The position numbers and the translations under genes were made by a program. Under the pieces are notes generated by a model. That model was not told the origin of the DNA, ran no database searches, and was given only the letters and a program-made list of their open reading frames with translations. Below, piece by piece: positions 4,754-13,591 of a DNA stretch of 26,112 nucleotides. The stretch comes from a virus. Position 1 is the stretch's first letter. Each line of letters opens with the position of its first letter. The stretch covers positions 1 to 26,112 of IMG/VR virus record IMGVR_UViG_3300031975_001512; one strand, 5' to 3'.

Positions 4754-6046
4754 CTAAAATCCCATAAATTGATAGTTAAGTCCTAATTTTAAATCATAAG
4801 CAGGTCTTTCCCAATAATACAGATATCTACCTTCGGCAAACACACCTAAATTATCTTTTACCTTTACACCAAATATACCACCCATATCATAATCATTCCA
4901 ATCATGCCACATTGGTTTCATATACATAAATTTATGAGCAGGCATACCTTTTTCTAAATGTTCTTGGTAATGAGAAGCATTATGATAAGCATGTTTAGAG
5001 TGTCCATAATGAACTGGTAACCAGTTACCCCAAGCATGTATCCACCAATTCTCACCATAGTGATAAAAGTCAACACCTAATACCAGAGATGTTTCACTTT
5101 GGTATCCTAAGTTTTTCTTTACATCACCTATGTAATTTTCTAACATATTTGGAAAATGGTATAAGAAATATTCTCTATCTGTATAAGCAAATATCTTACC
5201 TTGCTCATCTCTCCATAACCAATCATGTCCCCAATACTGACCATCACCATTCCAAAAAGGACCATCACCTTCTATTAGTCTAAGTTCACCTGTTTCAGGA
5301 TCTACTTCATAAAGGTCTTGTTTAATCCAATTTCCATCTTCATCTTGCATTGTCGGGTCATACCATCTATTATCATCTATACCAAAAGCATCTTCAGCAA
5401 AGTTCCACCATTGACCTTTATACCAAGTAGTGTCAAGAACCATAGCATCAAATCCATATACTGGATGTTGTCTATGTTTTACACCAACAGAAAAATGTAA
5501 TTTGTTTCCTAATGCTTCAGGTGTAAGGTGTAATCTAATATCACCTTGTCCATATCTAATATCCTCTAAACCTAATTCTGACCAACCAACTTTAGCCATA
5601 ACCCAATTACCAATATATCTTACCCAATATTCTTGGTTAATATAGTCATTACCCCATTGTCTACCCTCTGACCATTTGATTAGATATTCCCAACCTTTAA
5701 CAGGTCCGAATGTAGCACTTTCGTTAGCATTGTGTTCTGAACCATCATACCAAGTTCCACCTTTACCAGCAGACTTAACACCTCGCTTTGGTTCATACTG
5801 AAATCTACCAATCTTACGAAGCCCAAATGATGATTGGAAATCAGGTTTTAGTTCTCTTTCGGTTCTTTCAACTTCAAGAGCTCCTGTTGATAAACCACCG
5901 ACAATAGCAAATCTATCATCTTGAAATCTTGGTGCATTTAAACTAAAACTAGCATATGCTGTAGAATACTTGAAAAACTTTAGTATTTCATTTTCAGCAA
6001 ACAAAGATGAAGTTAGTAATAAACCTACTATAATTTTCTTTAACAT
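4754..6046 (-). CDS. Phage-encoded outer-membrane beta-barrel candidate
   Basis: The 430-residue product has a signal peptide (MLKKIIVGLLLTSSLFA, cleavage before Glu) and no other hydrophobic helix. The body alternates polar and aromatic residues and is unusually rich in Trp, Tyr and His (EYLIKWSEGRQWGNDYINQEYWVRYIGNWVMAKVGW is typical in pattern). The last strand, YDLKLGLNYQFMGF, ends in Phe, as do substrates of the BAM complex. These are the marks of an outer-membrane barrel. The family is not recognised; I have an impression that barrel genes of this sort recur in marine myoviruses. Plausible roles are receptor masking or superinfection exclusion, or nutrient uptake during infection. AGGAG precedes the ATG, and the stop overlaps the next gene's ribosome binding site. 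Confidence 0.72.
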   Translation of the reverse strand: MLKKIIVGLLLTSSLFAENEILKFFKYSTAYASFSLNAPRFQDDRFAIVGGLSTGALEVERTERELKPDFQSSFGLRKIGRFQYEPKRGVKSAGKGGTWYDGSEHNANESATFGPVKGWEYLIKWSEGRQWGNDYINQEYWVRYIGNWVMAKVGWSELGLEDIRYGQGDIRLHLTPEALGNKLHFSVGVKHRQHPVYGFDAMVLDTTWYKGQWWNFAEDAFGIDDNRWYDPTMQDEDGNWIKQDLYEVDPETGELRLIEGDGPFWNGDGQYWGHDWLWRDEQGKIFAYTDREYFLYHFPNMLENYIGDVKKNLGYQSETSLVLGVDFYHYGENWWIHAWGNWLPVHYGHSKHAYHNASHYQEHLEKGMPAHKFMYMKPMWHDWNDYDMGGIFGVKVKDNLGVFAEGRYLYYWERPAYDLKLGLNYQFMGF

Positions 6047-6056
6047 CTGTTTTCTC

Positions 6057-6347
6057 CTATATCATTATCCAGGCAGCTGCTCCAATCTCTACTATTAAAT
6101 CAGCAGCAGTATTATATGCCCATTTCTTCTTACTACCATAGACACGCCAATCCTCTATGATATATTCAAATATTTCCCAAGCTATTCCTATAATCACCAC
6201 CCACATTACACACCAAAAATCAGTTTGACCTAACCATTCTGCTATCTTTGCAATAAAGATACCAGCTGCTAGATGATATGATGTCCAATGGTCTAGTTGA
6301 CCGGTTGATAATTGCCAATTTACAAATTTTGATAATGGGCTGTTCAT
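6057..6347 (-). CDS. Small three-helix membrane protein (holin candidate)
   Basis: This 96-residue protein has hydrophobic segments at about residues 24-40, 44-64 and 77-96, separated by short loops, with a basic loop RVYGSKKK between the second and third. The pattern WEIFEYIIEDW...NTAADLIVEIGAAAW is reminiscent of VanZ/DUF2238-type membrane proteins. Its size, three helices and place after the tail genes also fit a class I holin, but no endolysin or spanin pair is adjacent to confirm that. TATAGGAGAAATATT-ATG gives a strong ribosome binding site. Membrane location is well supported; function is not. Confidence 0.65.
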   Translation of the reverse strand: MNSPLSKFVNWQLSTGQLDHWTSYHLAAGIFIAKIAEWLGQTDFWCVMWVVIIGIAWEIFEYIIEDWRVYGSKKKWAYNTAADLIVEIGAAAWIMI

Positions 6348-6373
6348 AATATTTCTCCTATATAAGTATTGTT

Positions 6374-7186
6374 TTAATAATCCATTCTTAGTAAAAACTT
6401 CATTGGTATCTTTTGGCTTTTTGGTATGGGTTTTGATAATTTAGCATAACCAACCAAACTATTTTGGTCATCATATAATCCAACTTCTGTTATGTAAGTT
6501 GGAACATTACTACCAGTTAAATTATCTTTTAACTGACCTAATCCGTTAGAATTAAACACCGTAGGATTAGTTGTGTTATTTAATTCATTTGGTTGTGAAT
6601 CACAACTCCATTCATATGTATTTATTTGTGATGTTCCTTGATATTGAACTACATAGTTACCACTTGTTACATCGGTATAATTATTTGAACCATCAAATGA
6701 AGCAGTTTCCGTAATAGCAAAAACTCCTACATTGTAAAAAATATTTCCAACATAATTGTCTTGTGAAGATAAATCAGATACAGATTGTGAAAAGGTAGCA
6801 TTTGTTGAGTAAAGATTTCCATCACTATCATCAACTATTCTTGCTCCTGTTGTAGTATCTACTAAAAGAAAACTACCTCTTTTTATTTCTTCATCAAATT
6901 TATTTTGTGGAATAAAAACAATTGAACCGTTATCATAAAACTTATTTAAGAAAGTGTTTCTACCAGAACCATCATTACCTATATTAAATTGACTTCCATA
7001 ATTATCTAAAGTAGAACCACTTGTATAAAAATTTATACGGGCAAAATCATAATAACTTTTAGATACTTCATTAGTAGAGTCTTTGATAAACTCATATCTT
7101 GTTAAATCAGTTTGGGTTAAAGTAAAATTCTTATGTGCCTTATACTGATAGGTATTTTGATTTTCAGGTGTAAACTTTTTAAACAT
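6374..7186 (-). CDS. Marine-phage-type structural protein, paralogue of the next upstream gene
   Basis: The 270-residue product contains KFYDNGSIVFIPQNKFDEEIKRGSFLLVD followed by IVDDSDGNLYS, and ends with YITEVGLYDDQNSLVGYAKLSKPI..SQKIPMKFLLRMDY. These blocks (GS.i.IPQ..F.e.IkpGSF..., ITEiGLYD..N.L...aKLSkPi) recur, as I remember them, in virion proteins of T4-like marine phages of unknown exact role. The C-terminal block is shared with the neighbouring 7196-8260 gene, so the two arose by duplication or domain sharing. It is probably a tail or fibre-associated structural protein. The ATG at 7184-7186 lies ten bases after the upstream stop and has no strong Shine-Dalgarno sequence. It is the last structural gene of the tail block. 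Confidence 0.75.
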   Translation of the reverse strand: MFKKFTPENQNTYQYKAHKNFTLTQTDLTRYEFIKDSTNEVSKSYYDFARINFYTSGSTLDNYGSQFNIGNDGSGRNTFLNKFYDNGSIVFIPQNKFDEEIKRGSFLLVDTTTGARIVDDSDGNLYSTNATFSQSVSDLSSQDNYVGNIFYNVGVFAITETASFDGSNNYTDVTSGNYVVQYQGTSQINTYEWSCDSQPNELNNTTNPTVFNSNGLGQLKDNLTGSNVPTYITEVGLYDDQNSLVGYAKLSKPIPKSQKIPMKFLLRMDY

Positions 7187-7195
7187 CCCATGACA

Positions 7196-8260
7196 TTAGT
7201 AAGTTAATCTAACTTTAACGATAGCTTCTGAACTAAAGTTTTTATTGATTGGTGAACTTAATCTACCAACAGCCAATAATGAATTTTGTGCATCATACAA
7301 TCCAACTTCACTAATAAAAGTTTGTGGATTAGTTACCATATCACTATGTCTTATTTCGTAAGTTGAACCACTCCAAAAAGTTAAGTTTTGTGAAAGATTA
7401 AATTCACTAGCTTTAGCTCTACAGAAATAATCATATACATACTGTTGCTCTTCTGAACGGAGAGTTATTCCAGTACCTCTTTCTATCGCTACTCTTATTT
7501 TATTAGCATTATCAGTAGCATCTGCTACTGTCAAATCTTGAGTTAAACCGTTACCATCTATCAAACCAGCATCACTACCACTTATTATATATCCAGGAGT
7601 TCCATGTATACTTGATGAAAGAGCATTAGCACTAAAGACCATTAACCCAGCATCAGGATAAAAGAACCCATAAGTCTTTGTATCATAAGCAGTAGTTACT
7701 GTTCCAGCACTACCTTCTACAATATGATATCTATTGCCAAATGGAGCAGATTCAGCTTCTACTGTTTTCGAGTCATCGGTTAATGATAACGAAGCAGCAG
7801 CACCAGCACTATTTGAACCGGAAAGATTTAATGTCCAAGTACCAGGATTTAATCTATCTTTCATCTGTAATCTTTCAGCAGCAAGGATATAAACACCTTC
7901 TTGAGTTACAGCATTAGCACCATTAGTTCCATCAATCATTGACCAACCACTTCCATCTCTTAAATTTTCAGAATTTGGTTCTGTAAAGTTAAAAAATTGT
8001 TTATAAATAGCTTGTGTAGTTCCTTCCGTAGTAGCACTTTCTACTGCACTACCACTTCCAAGAATATGTCCATAAGTTACACTAAAATGGTCTTTAGAAT
8101 TATATTGTAGATTATAATAATAAGATTTTTGTGTAGCAGACAAAGAAGATGTAGAAAGGTTAGAACCAGCAAGTGTTCCGACACCACCATCAAAAAATCC
8201 GTTGGTAACAGTAATCTGTGTTGTTATTGTATCATCGGCTATATTAAATTGTTTATTCAT
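7196..8260 (-). CDS. Marine-phage-type structural protein with GLYD C-terminal block
   Basis: This 354-residue protein has the block GVYILAAERLQMKDRLNPGTWTLNLSG and a C-terminus FISEVGLYDAQNSLLAVGRLSSPINKNF...VKVRLTY. Comparable blocks occur in structural proteins of marine myoviruses (from memory). The last 45 or so residues align by eye with those of the 6374-7186 product: EVGLYD-x-QNSL at the start and a hydrophobic Arg-x-x-Tyr end. It contains no transmembrane segment or signal peptide. TAGGAT lies upstream of the ATG. Position between the large fibre-like genes and the paralogue indicates a tail-tip or fibre component; the exact place in the virion is not known. Confidence 0.75.
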   Translation of the reverse strand: MNKQFNIADDTITTQITVTNGFFDGGVGTLAGSNLSTSSLSATQKSYYYNLQYNSKDHFSVTYGHILGSGSAVESATTEGTTQAIYKQFFNFTEPNSENLRDGSGWSMIDGTNGANAVTQEGVYILAAERLQMKDRLNPGTWTLNLSGSNSAGAAASLSLTDDSKTVEAESAPFGNRYHIVEGSAGTVTTAYDTKTYGFFYPDAGLMVFSANALSSSIHGTPGYIISGSDAGLIDGNGLTQDLTVADATDNANKIRVAIERGTGITLRSEEQQYVYDYFCRAKASEFNLSQNLTFWSGSTYEIRHSDMVTNPQTFISEVGLYDAQNSLLAVGRLSSPINKNFSSEAIVKVRLTY

Positions 8261-8270
8261 AATTTAAATC

Positions 8271-8939
8271 CTACGCTGTTGTGTTGTTAGCTTCAATTGT
8301 TACAGTTACAAATGATGAAGCAGCACCATCTCTTGATATTTCCACTCCAACTGACCTTTGTGAAGTAATCTGTTTTGGTTGAGCATTAATAGTTAAGTTT
8401 CCTTGACCTGAAATATTTGCTATAACAGGTTCTGGATGGTCAAATGGTGGTAAGTTATTAGCATTAAAATCACCGGATATATTTACATTTGAAGCATTTA
8501 CGCCTTCTAATGTAAGTCCTCTCATATCTAAAATCTTGTAATCAAATGTAGCACGTTGAACATTTGGAAAAACATTTGGAACTATAGTGATAGGTGAACT
8601 TTCTGTCTCACCAGCAATCTTAGATATAGTTACCGAAGTACCACTTGTAGCAGTAATAAAAGAAAAGTTTTGTACGTTCCTTTCACCTTCTCCGTAAAGT
8701 TTAAATCTTAAAAATACATTGTCATCGGGTACTGCTTCCAACATTGGAAGAGAAGTGATAGCACTTCCGTAAGCACTTGAACCACTTGGGTGGTCAGCGT
8801 TATATAATGTGTAATCTACACCAGTATCACCAAAAGCGTATTGTGTTATTCCTAAAGGTTCTCCGTTTGCTAGTTTCTGTCTTCCTAACTTAGTTAAGAT
8901 GGCATCTACTATGACGGTATCGTTATCTAAAAGTCCCAT
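8271..8939 (-). CDS. Marine-phage-type structural protein with VDAILTKLGRQKLANG N-terminus
   Basis: The 222-residue product begins MGLLDNDTVIVDAILTKLGR then QKLANGEPLGITQYAFGDTGVDYTLYN, DHPSGSSAYGSAI and LPMLEAVPDDN. This N-terminal arrangement (viVDAvLTkkGRe.La.g...It.fAl.D..iDY.Ly...hP.Gs..yg..I...PllEA) is familiar from virion proteins of marine T4-like phages, where it is annotated only as structural. The C-terminal half is Ser/Thr/Asn-rich with beta-type sequence. AAGGAC lies seven bases before the ATG. It follows the largest gap of the tail block (53 bases). A tail-fibre or baseplate-periphery role is likely by context. Confidence 0.75.
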   Translation of the reverse strand: MGLLDNDTVIVDAILTKLGRQKLANGEPLGITQYAFGDTGVDYTLYNADHPSGSSAYGSAITSLPMLEAVPDDNVFLRFKLYGEGERNVQNFSFITATSGTSVTISKIAGETESSPITIVPNVFPNVQRATFDYKILDMRGLTLEGVNASNVNISGDFNANNLPPFDHPEPVIANISGQGNLTINAQPKQITSQRSVGVEISRDGAASSFVTVTIEANNTTA

Positions 8940-8992
8940 AATTTTGTCCTTGTGTTAAATATGTCTATCTATAAATATATCGAAATATTTTT
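8940..8992 (-). other. 53-base A+T-rich spacer inside the tail block
   Basis: This gap is unusual because most tail genes here overlap or nearly touch. It contains the 13-mer ATCTATAAATATA (plus strand, 8967-8979) that also occurs at 871-883. No strong hairpin is visible. It could carry a promoter for the 222-residue structural gene and those after it, or allow partial termination. I cannot assign a definite -35/-10 pair. Confidence 0.3.
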
Positions 8993-11900
8993 TTACCTTA
9001 TTACTTTTAACTTCTTAGTAGTATCTGAACCACCTACGTTAATTGTATAAGCTGAAATTGTCGGTGATGTATCTAATTCAGGATCAAATTGTGGTGGGTT
9101 GCTACCATCATTTTGTGTTCCTTTATAGATAAGGTTTGTTAATCCATCTTTACTTGTTCCGACTTTAAAGTAATGATTGATTGGGTAAAAAATTTCACCA
9201 TTAGATGCACTAAAAAATAATGTTCTACCAACCATTCTACCATTTACAGTAGCACCTTTACTACCAAAAAATGAATTGTAAGTGTATCCACTTCCACTAT
9301 CTACATAATAGCGATTTCCAAAATGTCTAAAGTTATCATGATGATTAAAAGGTTGTTTAGCGTTTGTACCAGTTCTGCTTTCATAAGTTCCACTTACAGG
9401 AAAAAACTCTTCGGTATCCCCTATACTTCTAAAGAAAAATCTATCTTCATATTTGTAAGTATTGTAGTTTCCATCACTACCAGGATTACCGGATTTAAAA
9501 AATGTGTTATTTACACCAGTTCCACTATTTTTATAAAACTCGTTTTTAGAACCTAATAACAAATCAGTAAAATTATCTGGTTCTATATTAAAAACTGTTT
9601 GATTAGAAGAGTTTGATAAGTCTATTACATTTAAGGAAATAGAAGAATTAGAATGAACTTTATCATTAACATTAGCACTTACACTAACCTCATCAGTTAA
9701 AACATCAATAGTTTTTTCTTTTAAGTTTTCATTAGCTAAAGCAGATACGGAAAACTCGTCACTTGGAACATCAATAGATACTTCATGTTTATTTTCATTA
9801 AAGTTTATACTAACAACTGGTTCGGTTAAATTAGCAGAACCAATTACTTTGTTTGGGTTTAGTTCAGTTTGTAAACTAGCTTTTTTAATTTTTGACCTAA
9901 ACAAAGTATCATTTTTAACTTCATAAGAAAACTCAAACTTTGATTTTGCTGGTAATAATTTTTCTATGTTTTCTATAAAATCAGGATTATCTGTATGATT
10001 TTCTATAGAAGATAAATTATTTACTACATCAACTGATATCAATCTTTCTTCTATTAGTTGTTTTCTTAAAGTTAAAAGGTCATCGTATATCCCATTATTA
10101 TCATAATCATCTAAGTAATCATCTATTTCAAAATCAGCCATTGAGTTTATTATTATTGAATCAATAGCATCTACATAAGAATAAGTTTTTCCTATTTTAT
10201 TTATTACTTGCACTTTAGGTTCATTTGTTCCAGCTTTAACTGGTTGTTTTAAAGTAGATACTTTTGAATTAAGACCACCAGTTGATTTTAAATCAGAACC
10301 TATTTTATATTGTTTATCGCTCTTAACAGCATCTGTCCCTCTAACTTGAAAACTAAAGTTTTTAACAGTAGCTATACTACTTTTTACTGTATCTAAACTT
10401 GGTTGTGATGAAACAGATTTACTAAAGTTTTTAACTTTGTTTGGAGAAGAAATATCTTTTATTGTTGAAGTATTTGGAGCATCATCTAATGGAAAATGAT
10501 AAACTAAATTATCTCTAGCAGCAGTTGCTGTTCCAGCTACAACACTTTTATAATTCAATGTATGTTGTTTAAATTTAGACATACTGATTGGTGTATCCCA
10601 AGCTCTAACTTCGGCAATAGAACCTGTCATCTCTTCACCAACAAGAAAGTTATTTGATGTTTGTCCAGAAGCGGTTATAAAAGCTTTATTAGCATTGGTA
10701 TCAAATGATGACATACTAATATGCTGAACATCTTTTATTTTATCACCATCTTTTCTACTAACAAGTAAACTATATGATTGAGTTAACTCAGCAGATGCTG
10801 TTGCTATATTTTTTTGTAGTAATACATTAAAAAATTTATTATCATTTACATTATCAATAAAATCAGTTGACATTGAAATAGCATTTGAAGCAATAGCACC
10901 AGAACCATTAGCACTATTATTTAATCTAAATTCTATCTTACCCCTAGTAGTAGAAGAACCTGATGGTACAATTCTTAAATCCCAATTATCTTCAGAACCA
11001 CTTGCTCTTAATAATTTTTGCTCGTTATTGGTCTTAGTAGTTTTAAATATAAACTCAACACCATTTGGTTGAGCATCATTTGAATACCAATCTAATGCTA
11101 ATTTATCTTCTTTTTTAGATAAGTTTAAAGACCTAAGTTGTTCTTTTTTTTCTTTAAATGATACATTACCTTTTACATTTTTTATTCCATTTTCTAAATC
11201 ATTTGTAGCAGTATTTTTTACAATACTTGGGTTGTGTTCATCAGAAGAACCACCATATTCAGTTAACTTAAAGGAATCTGTATCATACCCATAAAGATTT
11301 AATAAAGTATTTATACTTTCTTGTGTTCCCTTTGTTTTGTAAATATACATTAAGTTATTTAATATTTTTGTCCAAAGAGAAGCAATAGCTTTTTTATCAC
11401 CAACTTCATCCCCACGAGTTGATTCTAAATAATTTTCTAAACTGCCAGAAATTGGGTTTTTTAAATCAAATCCAAGTGAGTTTCCAATAATCGGTAAAAG
11501 ATTATCTGGCATAGCATTTGGATTTTTATACCCTAACTTATATATGTTATGATAATTGTCAATGTAACTTCTCAACAAGTCAAATTGTTCCCCTAACATA
11601 TTTACAAAATCACGAAGAACTTTATGTTCTTCACCAGTTTGTAAAACTTCAGGTAAGTTATTTACAAGTGAATGGATATTGTTAGCATCATAATCTTCAG
11701 CAATACTTTCCATTGTATTATACCAATCATTCCATTCAGATGAACCAGCATAAGTTCCATTTGGTGGTCTATATGTTTTTGAAAAAGGATGTATGTTTGT
11801 TGGGTTATTTTTTGTCAAAGTTACATCGGTAAATAATATATCTTTACTTCCTGTCTGTTCAGCAAATACAGGAAATAAATCACCTTGTGGTAATATAGAA

Positions 11901-13591
11901 GCTGTTACAAAATTTATTGAATTTACAGTTCCATCTTGTTGTACTTGTGATGGAAACATATGTGGGACATACACACCGGAAATATCTATTATAGCTTGAC
12001 CGTTTGTTAAAGAATCTGCTAATTGAGTAGAGCCTGAAAGGATTATCCAATGAGTTGAGTCTTCTTCAAAAGTTTCACTAACACCATCTATTATACTATC
12101 GCTTGGTCTAAAAAAGTTTTGTTGTGCTTTAAATATATATCGTCTATAATTAGATCCAGTTACTTCTGGATTTAATATAGCAGAACCACTAAATGCATTA
12201 AATGGTATCTGCCTATCATTGTAATATGGATACTCTCCTAATGTAGTACCACCAACCGTATTGTATTTTTCATTAGCTAATCCACCACTAATAGTCAATG
12301 AGTATTTATTGTCAACATGATTTGTATCACCCTTAGCAATAAATGATAGATAAAAGAAATCATTGGAATTGTAAAAAGGTGGTTCTTCTACATTATACAC
12401 ATCAGTAAAAAGGTGAATAAATCCATCCCCTTCTTTTTTATAAACTTTATCAAATCCACTTTGGTCTTGAATAGAGGTAAATGAATTATCTACATTATTA
12501 TTAAAATTTGTTCCGGCTAAATTACTACTAACACCAGGTGCTGATGATGTAGAATAACTTTGACCATCATTGTACATGAAATGTTCATAGTGAGTAAATT
12601 CATTTTCTACTTGTCTTATTTGTTTAAATAAATCTTTTCTTTTTTCTAAAATATTATTTGTATCTGTAAATGCTAAGGATGAACTAACTTCTGTAAATAA
12701 TGTATCTAACCTAACAACTTTATTTTTAAAGTTTTCTAATTTAGATTTTGCAGAACCAAAAAATACATGACCATCAAACTTTTCATAATCTATATTTAGG
12801 TTAAGGTCTTTTTGTAATCTGTTTACTTGTTCTACAATATTTTCTCCAACAGATGCTGTAATTTCATTATAGTTGGCAAAGGAATCAGAAGATGGGACAT
12901 CCATTGTAGCAAATGATGTATCAATATCTAAACCTAAACCGACTACAGAAAGTTGTTCTCTATCAATAAAGAAAATTGTTTCTGTTTGTGATGATAAAAA
13001 TTTATTTGATATATTAAAATCAGTTGATAAAGTTTCTATATCGGTTGGTAAAGGTTGGTTTAATTTTAGTATTAAAGTTCTTTTATTGCCAGTTACTTCA
13101 TCAAAAGCATATCCATTAATAGGAATTAATCTTCCTTGTGATATTTCCAAATAAGAATTAAATTGATATGGTTTTTCTTCCTCTTCATTTGGATCTTCAT
13201 TCATGAAGTTTGATATTGAATCTCTTAATTCATTAGATATCTCAAAAGTTTCAGCAGTTATCCTAACTTCTTTTCTACTTGGAGATACTTGTGATATATG
13301 AAAAAGATTAGCTTGAGGAAATCTTTTTAAAAAATCAAACTGAACATTATAGTTATCTTCTATAAAATTATTTCTATCTAAGTATTCATTTGGTTTTAAA
13401 AATAATTCATCATCTTTTACATAGAAATCAATATTTTCTTGTAAGTCGCCACTACTATCAAAAAAACCATCATCACCAAATACTGATATTTTTATTACAC
13501 CATCTTGTAAATCAACAGCAGTAAATGTATAATCACTATTATCGGATATTAGTTGTAAAGTATCGTTGTTATATGGTTGTAATATTTCCAT
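8993..13591 (-). CDS. Giant tail protein: tail-protein-I-like region plus LamG-like domain
   Basis: At 1532 residues this is the largest gene. Residues about 615-775 (SEWNDWYNTMESIAEDYD...FVNMLGEQFDLLRSYIDNYHNIYK...LLPIIGNSLGFDL...YIYKTKGTQESINTLLNLYGYD) have the helical layout and KGT..si..LL..YG motif of phage tail protein I-like baseplate proteins. Residues about 830-1010 (EFIFKTT..., WDLRIVPSG, GSIAEVRAWDTPIS) look like a LamG/concanavalin-like jelly roll. The last 200 residues contain GRMVGRTLFFSASNGEIFYP followed by NHYF, a block I associate with marine phage fibre proteins. It probably links the baseplate to receptor-binding parts. The start is coupled to the upstream stop by TAATG. 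The domain calls are by eye. Confidence 0.8.
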   Translation of the reverse strand: MEILQPYNNDTLQLISDNSDYTFTAVDLQDGVIKISVFGDDGFFDSSGDLQENIDFYVKDDELFLKPNEYLDRNNFIEDNYNVQFDFLKRFPQANLFHISQVSPSRKEVRITAETFEISNELRDSISNFMNEDPNEEEEKPYQFNSYLEISQGRLIPINGYAFDEVTGNKRTLILKLNQPLPTDIETLSTDFNISNKFLSSQTETIFFIDREQLSVVGLGLDIDTSFATMDVPSSDSFANYNEITASVGENIVEQVNRLQKDLNLNIDYEKFDGHVFFGSAKSKLENFKNKVVRLDTLFTEVSSSLAFTDTNNILEKRKDLFKQIRQVENEFTHYEHFMYNDGQSYSTSSAPGVSSNLAGTNFNNNVDNSFTSIQDQSGFDKVYKKEGDGFIHLFTDVYNVEEPPFYNSNDFFYLSFIAKGDTNHVDNKYSLTISGGLANEKYNTVGGTTLGEYPYYNDRQIPFNAFSGSAILNPEVTGSNYRRYIFKAQQNFFRPSDSIIDGVSETFEEDSTHWIILSGSTQLADSLTNGQAIIDISGVYVPHMFPSQVQQDGTVNSINFVTASILPQGDLFPVFAEQTGSKDILFTDVTLTKNNPTNIHPFSKTYRPPNGTYAGSSEWNDWYNTMESIAEDYDANNIHSLVNNLPEVLQTGEEHKVLRDFVNMLGEQFDLLRSYIDNYHNIYKLGYKNPNAMPDNLLPIIGNSLGFDLKNPISGSLENYLESTRGDEVGDKKAIASLWTKILNNLMYIYKTKGTQESINTLLNLYGYDTDSFKLTEYGGSSDEHNPSIVKNTATNDLENGIKNVKGNVSFKEKKEQLRSLNLSKKEDKLALDWYSNDAQPNGVEFIFKTTKTNNEQKLLRASGSEDNWDLRIVPSGSSTTRGKIEFRLNNSANGSGAIASNAISMSTDFIDNVNDNKFFNVLLQKNIATASAELTQSYSLLVSRKDGDKIKDVQHISMSSFDTNANKAFITASGQTSNNFLVGEEMTGSIAEVRAWDTPISMSKFKQHTLNYKSVVAGTATAARDNLVYHFPLDDAPNTSTIKDISSPNKVKNFSKSVSSQPSLDTVKSSIATVKNFSFQVRGTDAVKSDKQYKIGSDLKSTGGLNSKVSTLKQPVKAGTNEPKVQVINKIGKTYSYVDAIDSIIINSMADFEIDDYLDDYDNNGIYDDLLTLRKQLIEERLISVDVVNNLSSIENHTDNPDFIENIEKLLPAKSKFEFSYEVKNDTLFRSKIKKASLQTELNPNKVIGSANLTEPVVSINFNENKHEVSIDVPSDEFSVSALANENLKEKTIDVLTDEVSVSANVNDKVHSNSSISLNVIDLSNSSNQTVFNIEPDNFTDLLLGSKNEFYKNSGTGVNNTFFKSGNPGSDGNYNTYKYEDRFFFRSIGDTEEFFPVSGTYESRTGTNAKQPFNHHDNFRHFGNRYYVDSGSGYTYNSFFGSKGATVNGRMVGRTLFFSASNGEIFYPINHYFKVGTSKDGLTNLIYKGTQNDGSNPPQFDPELDTSPTISAYTINVGGSDTTKKLKVIR

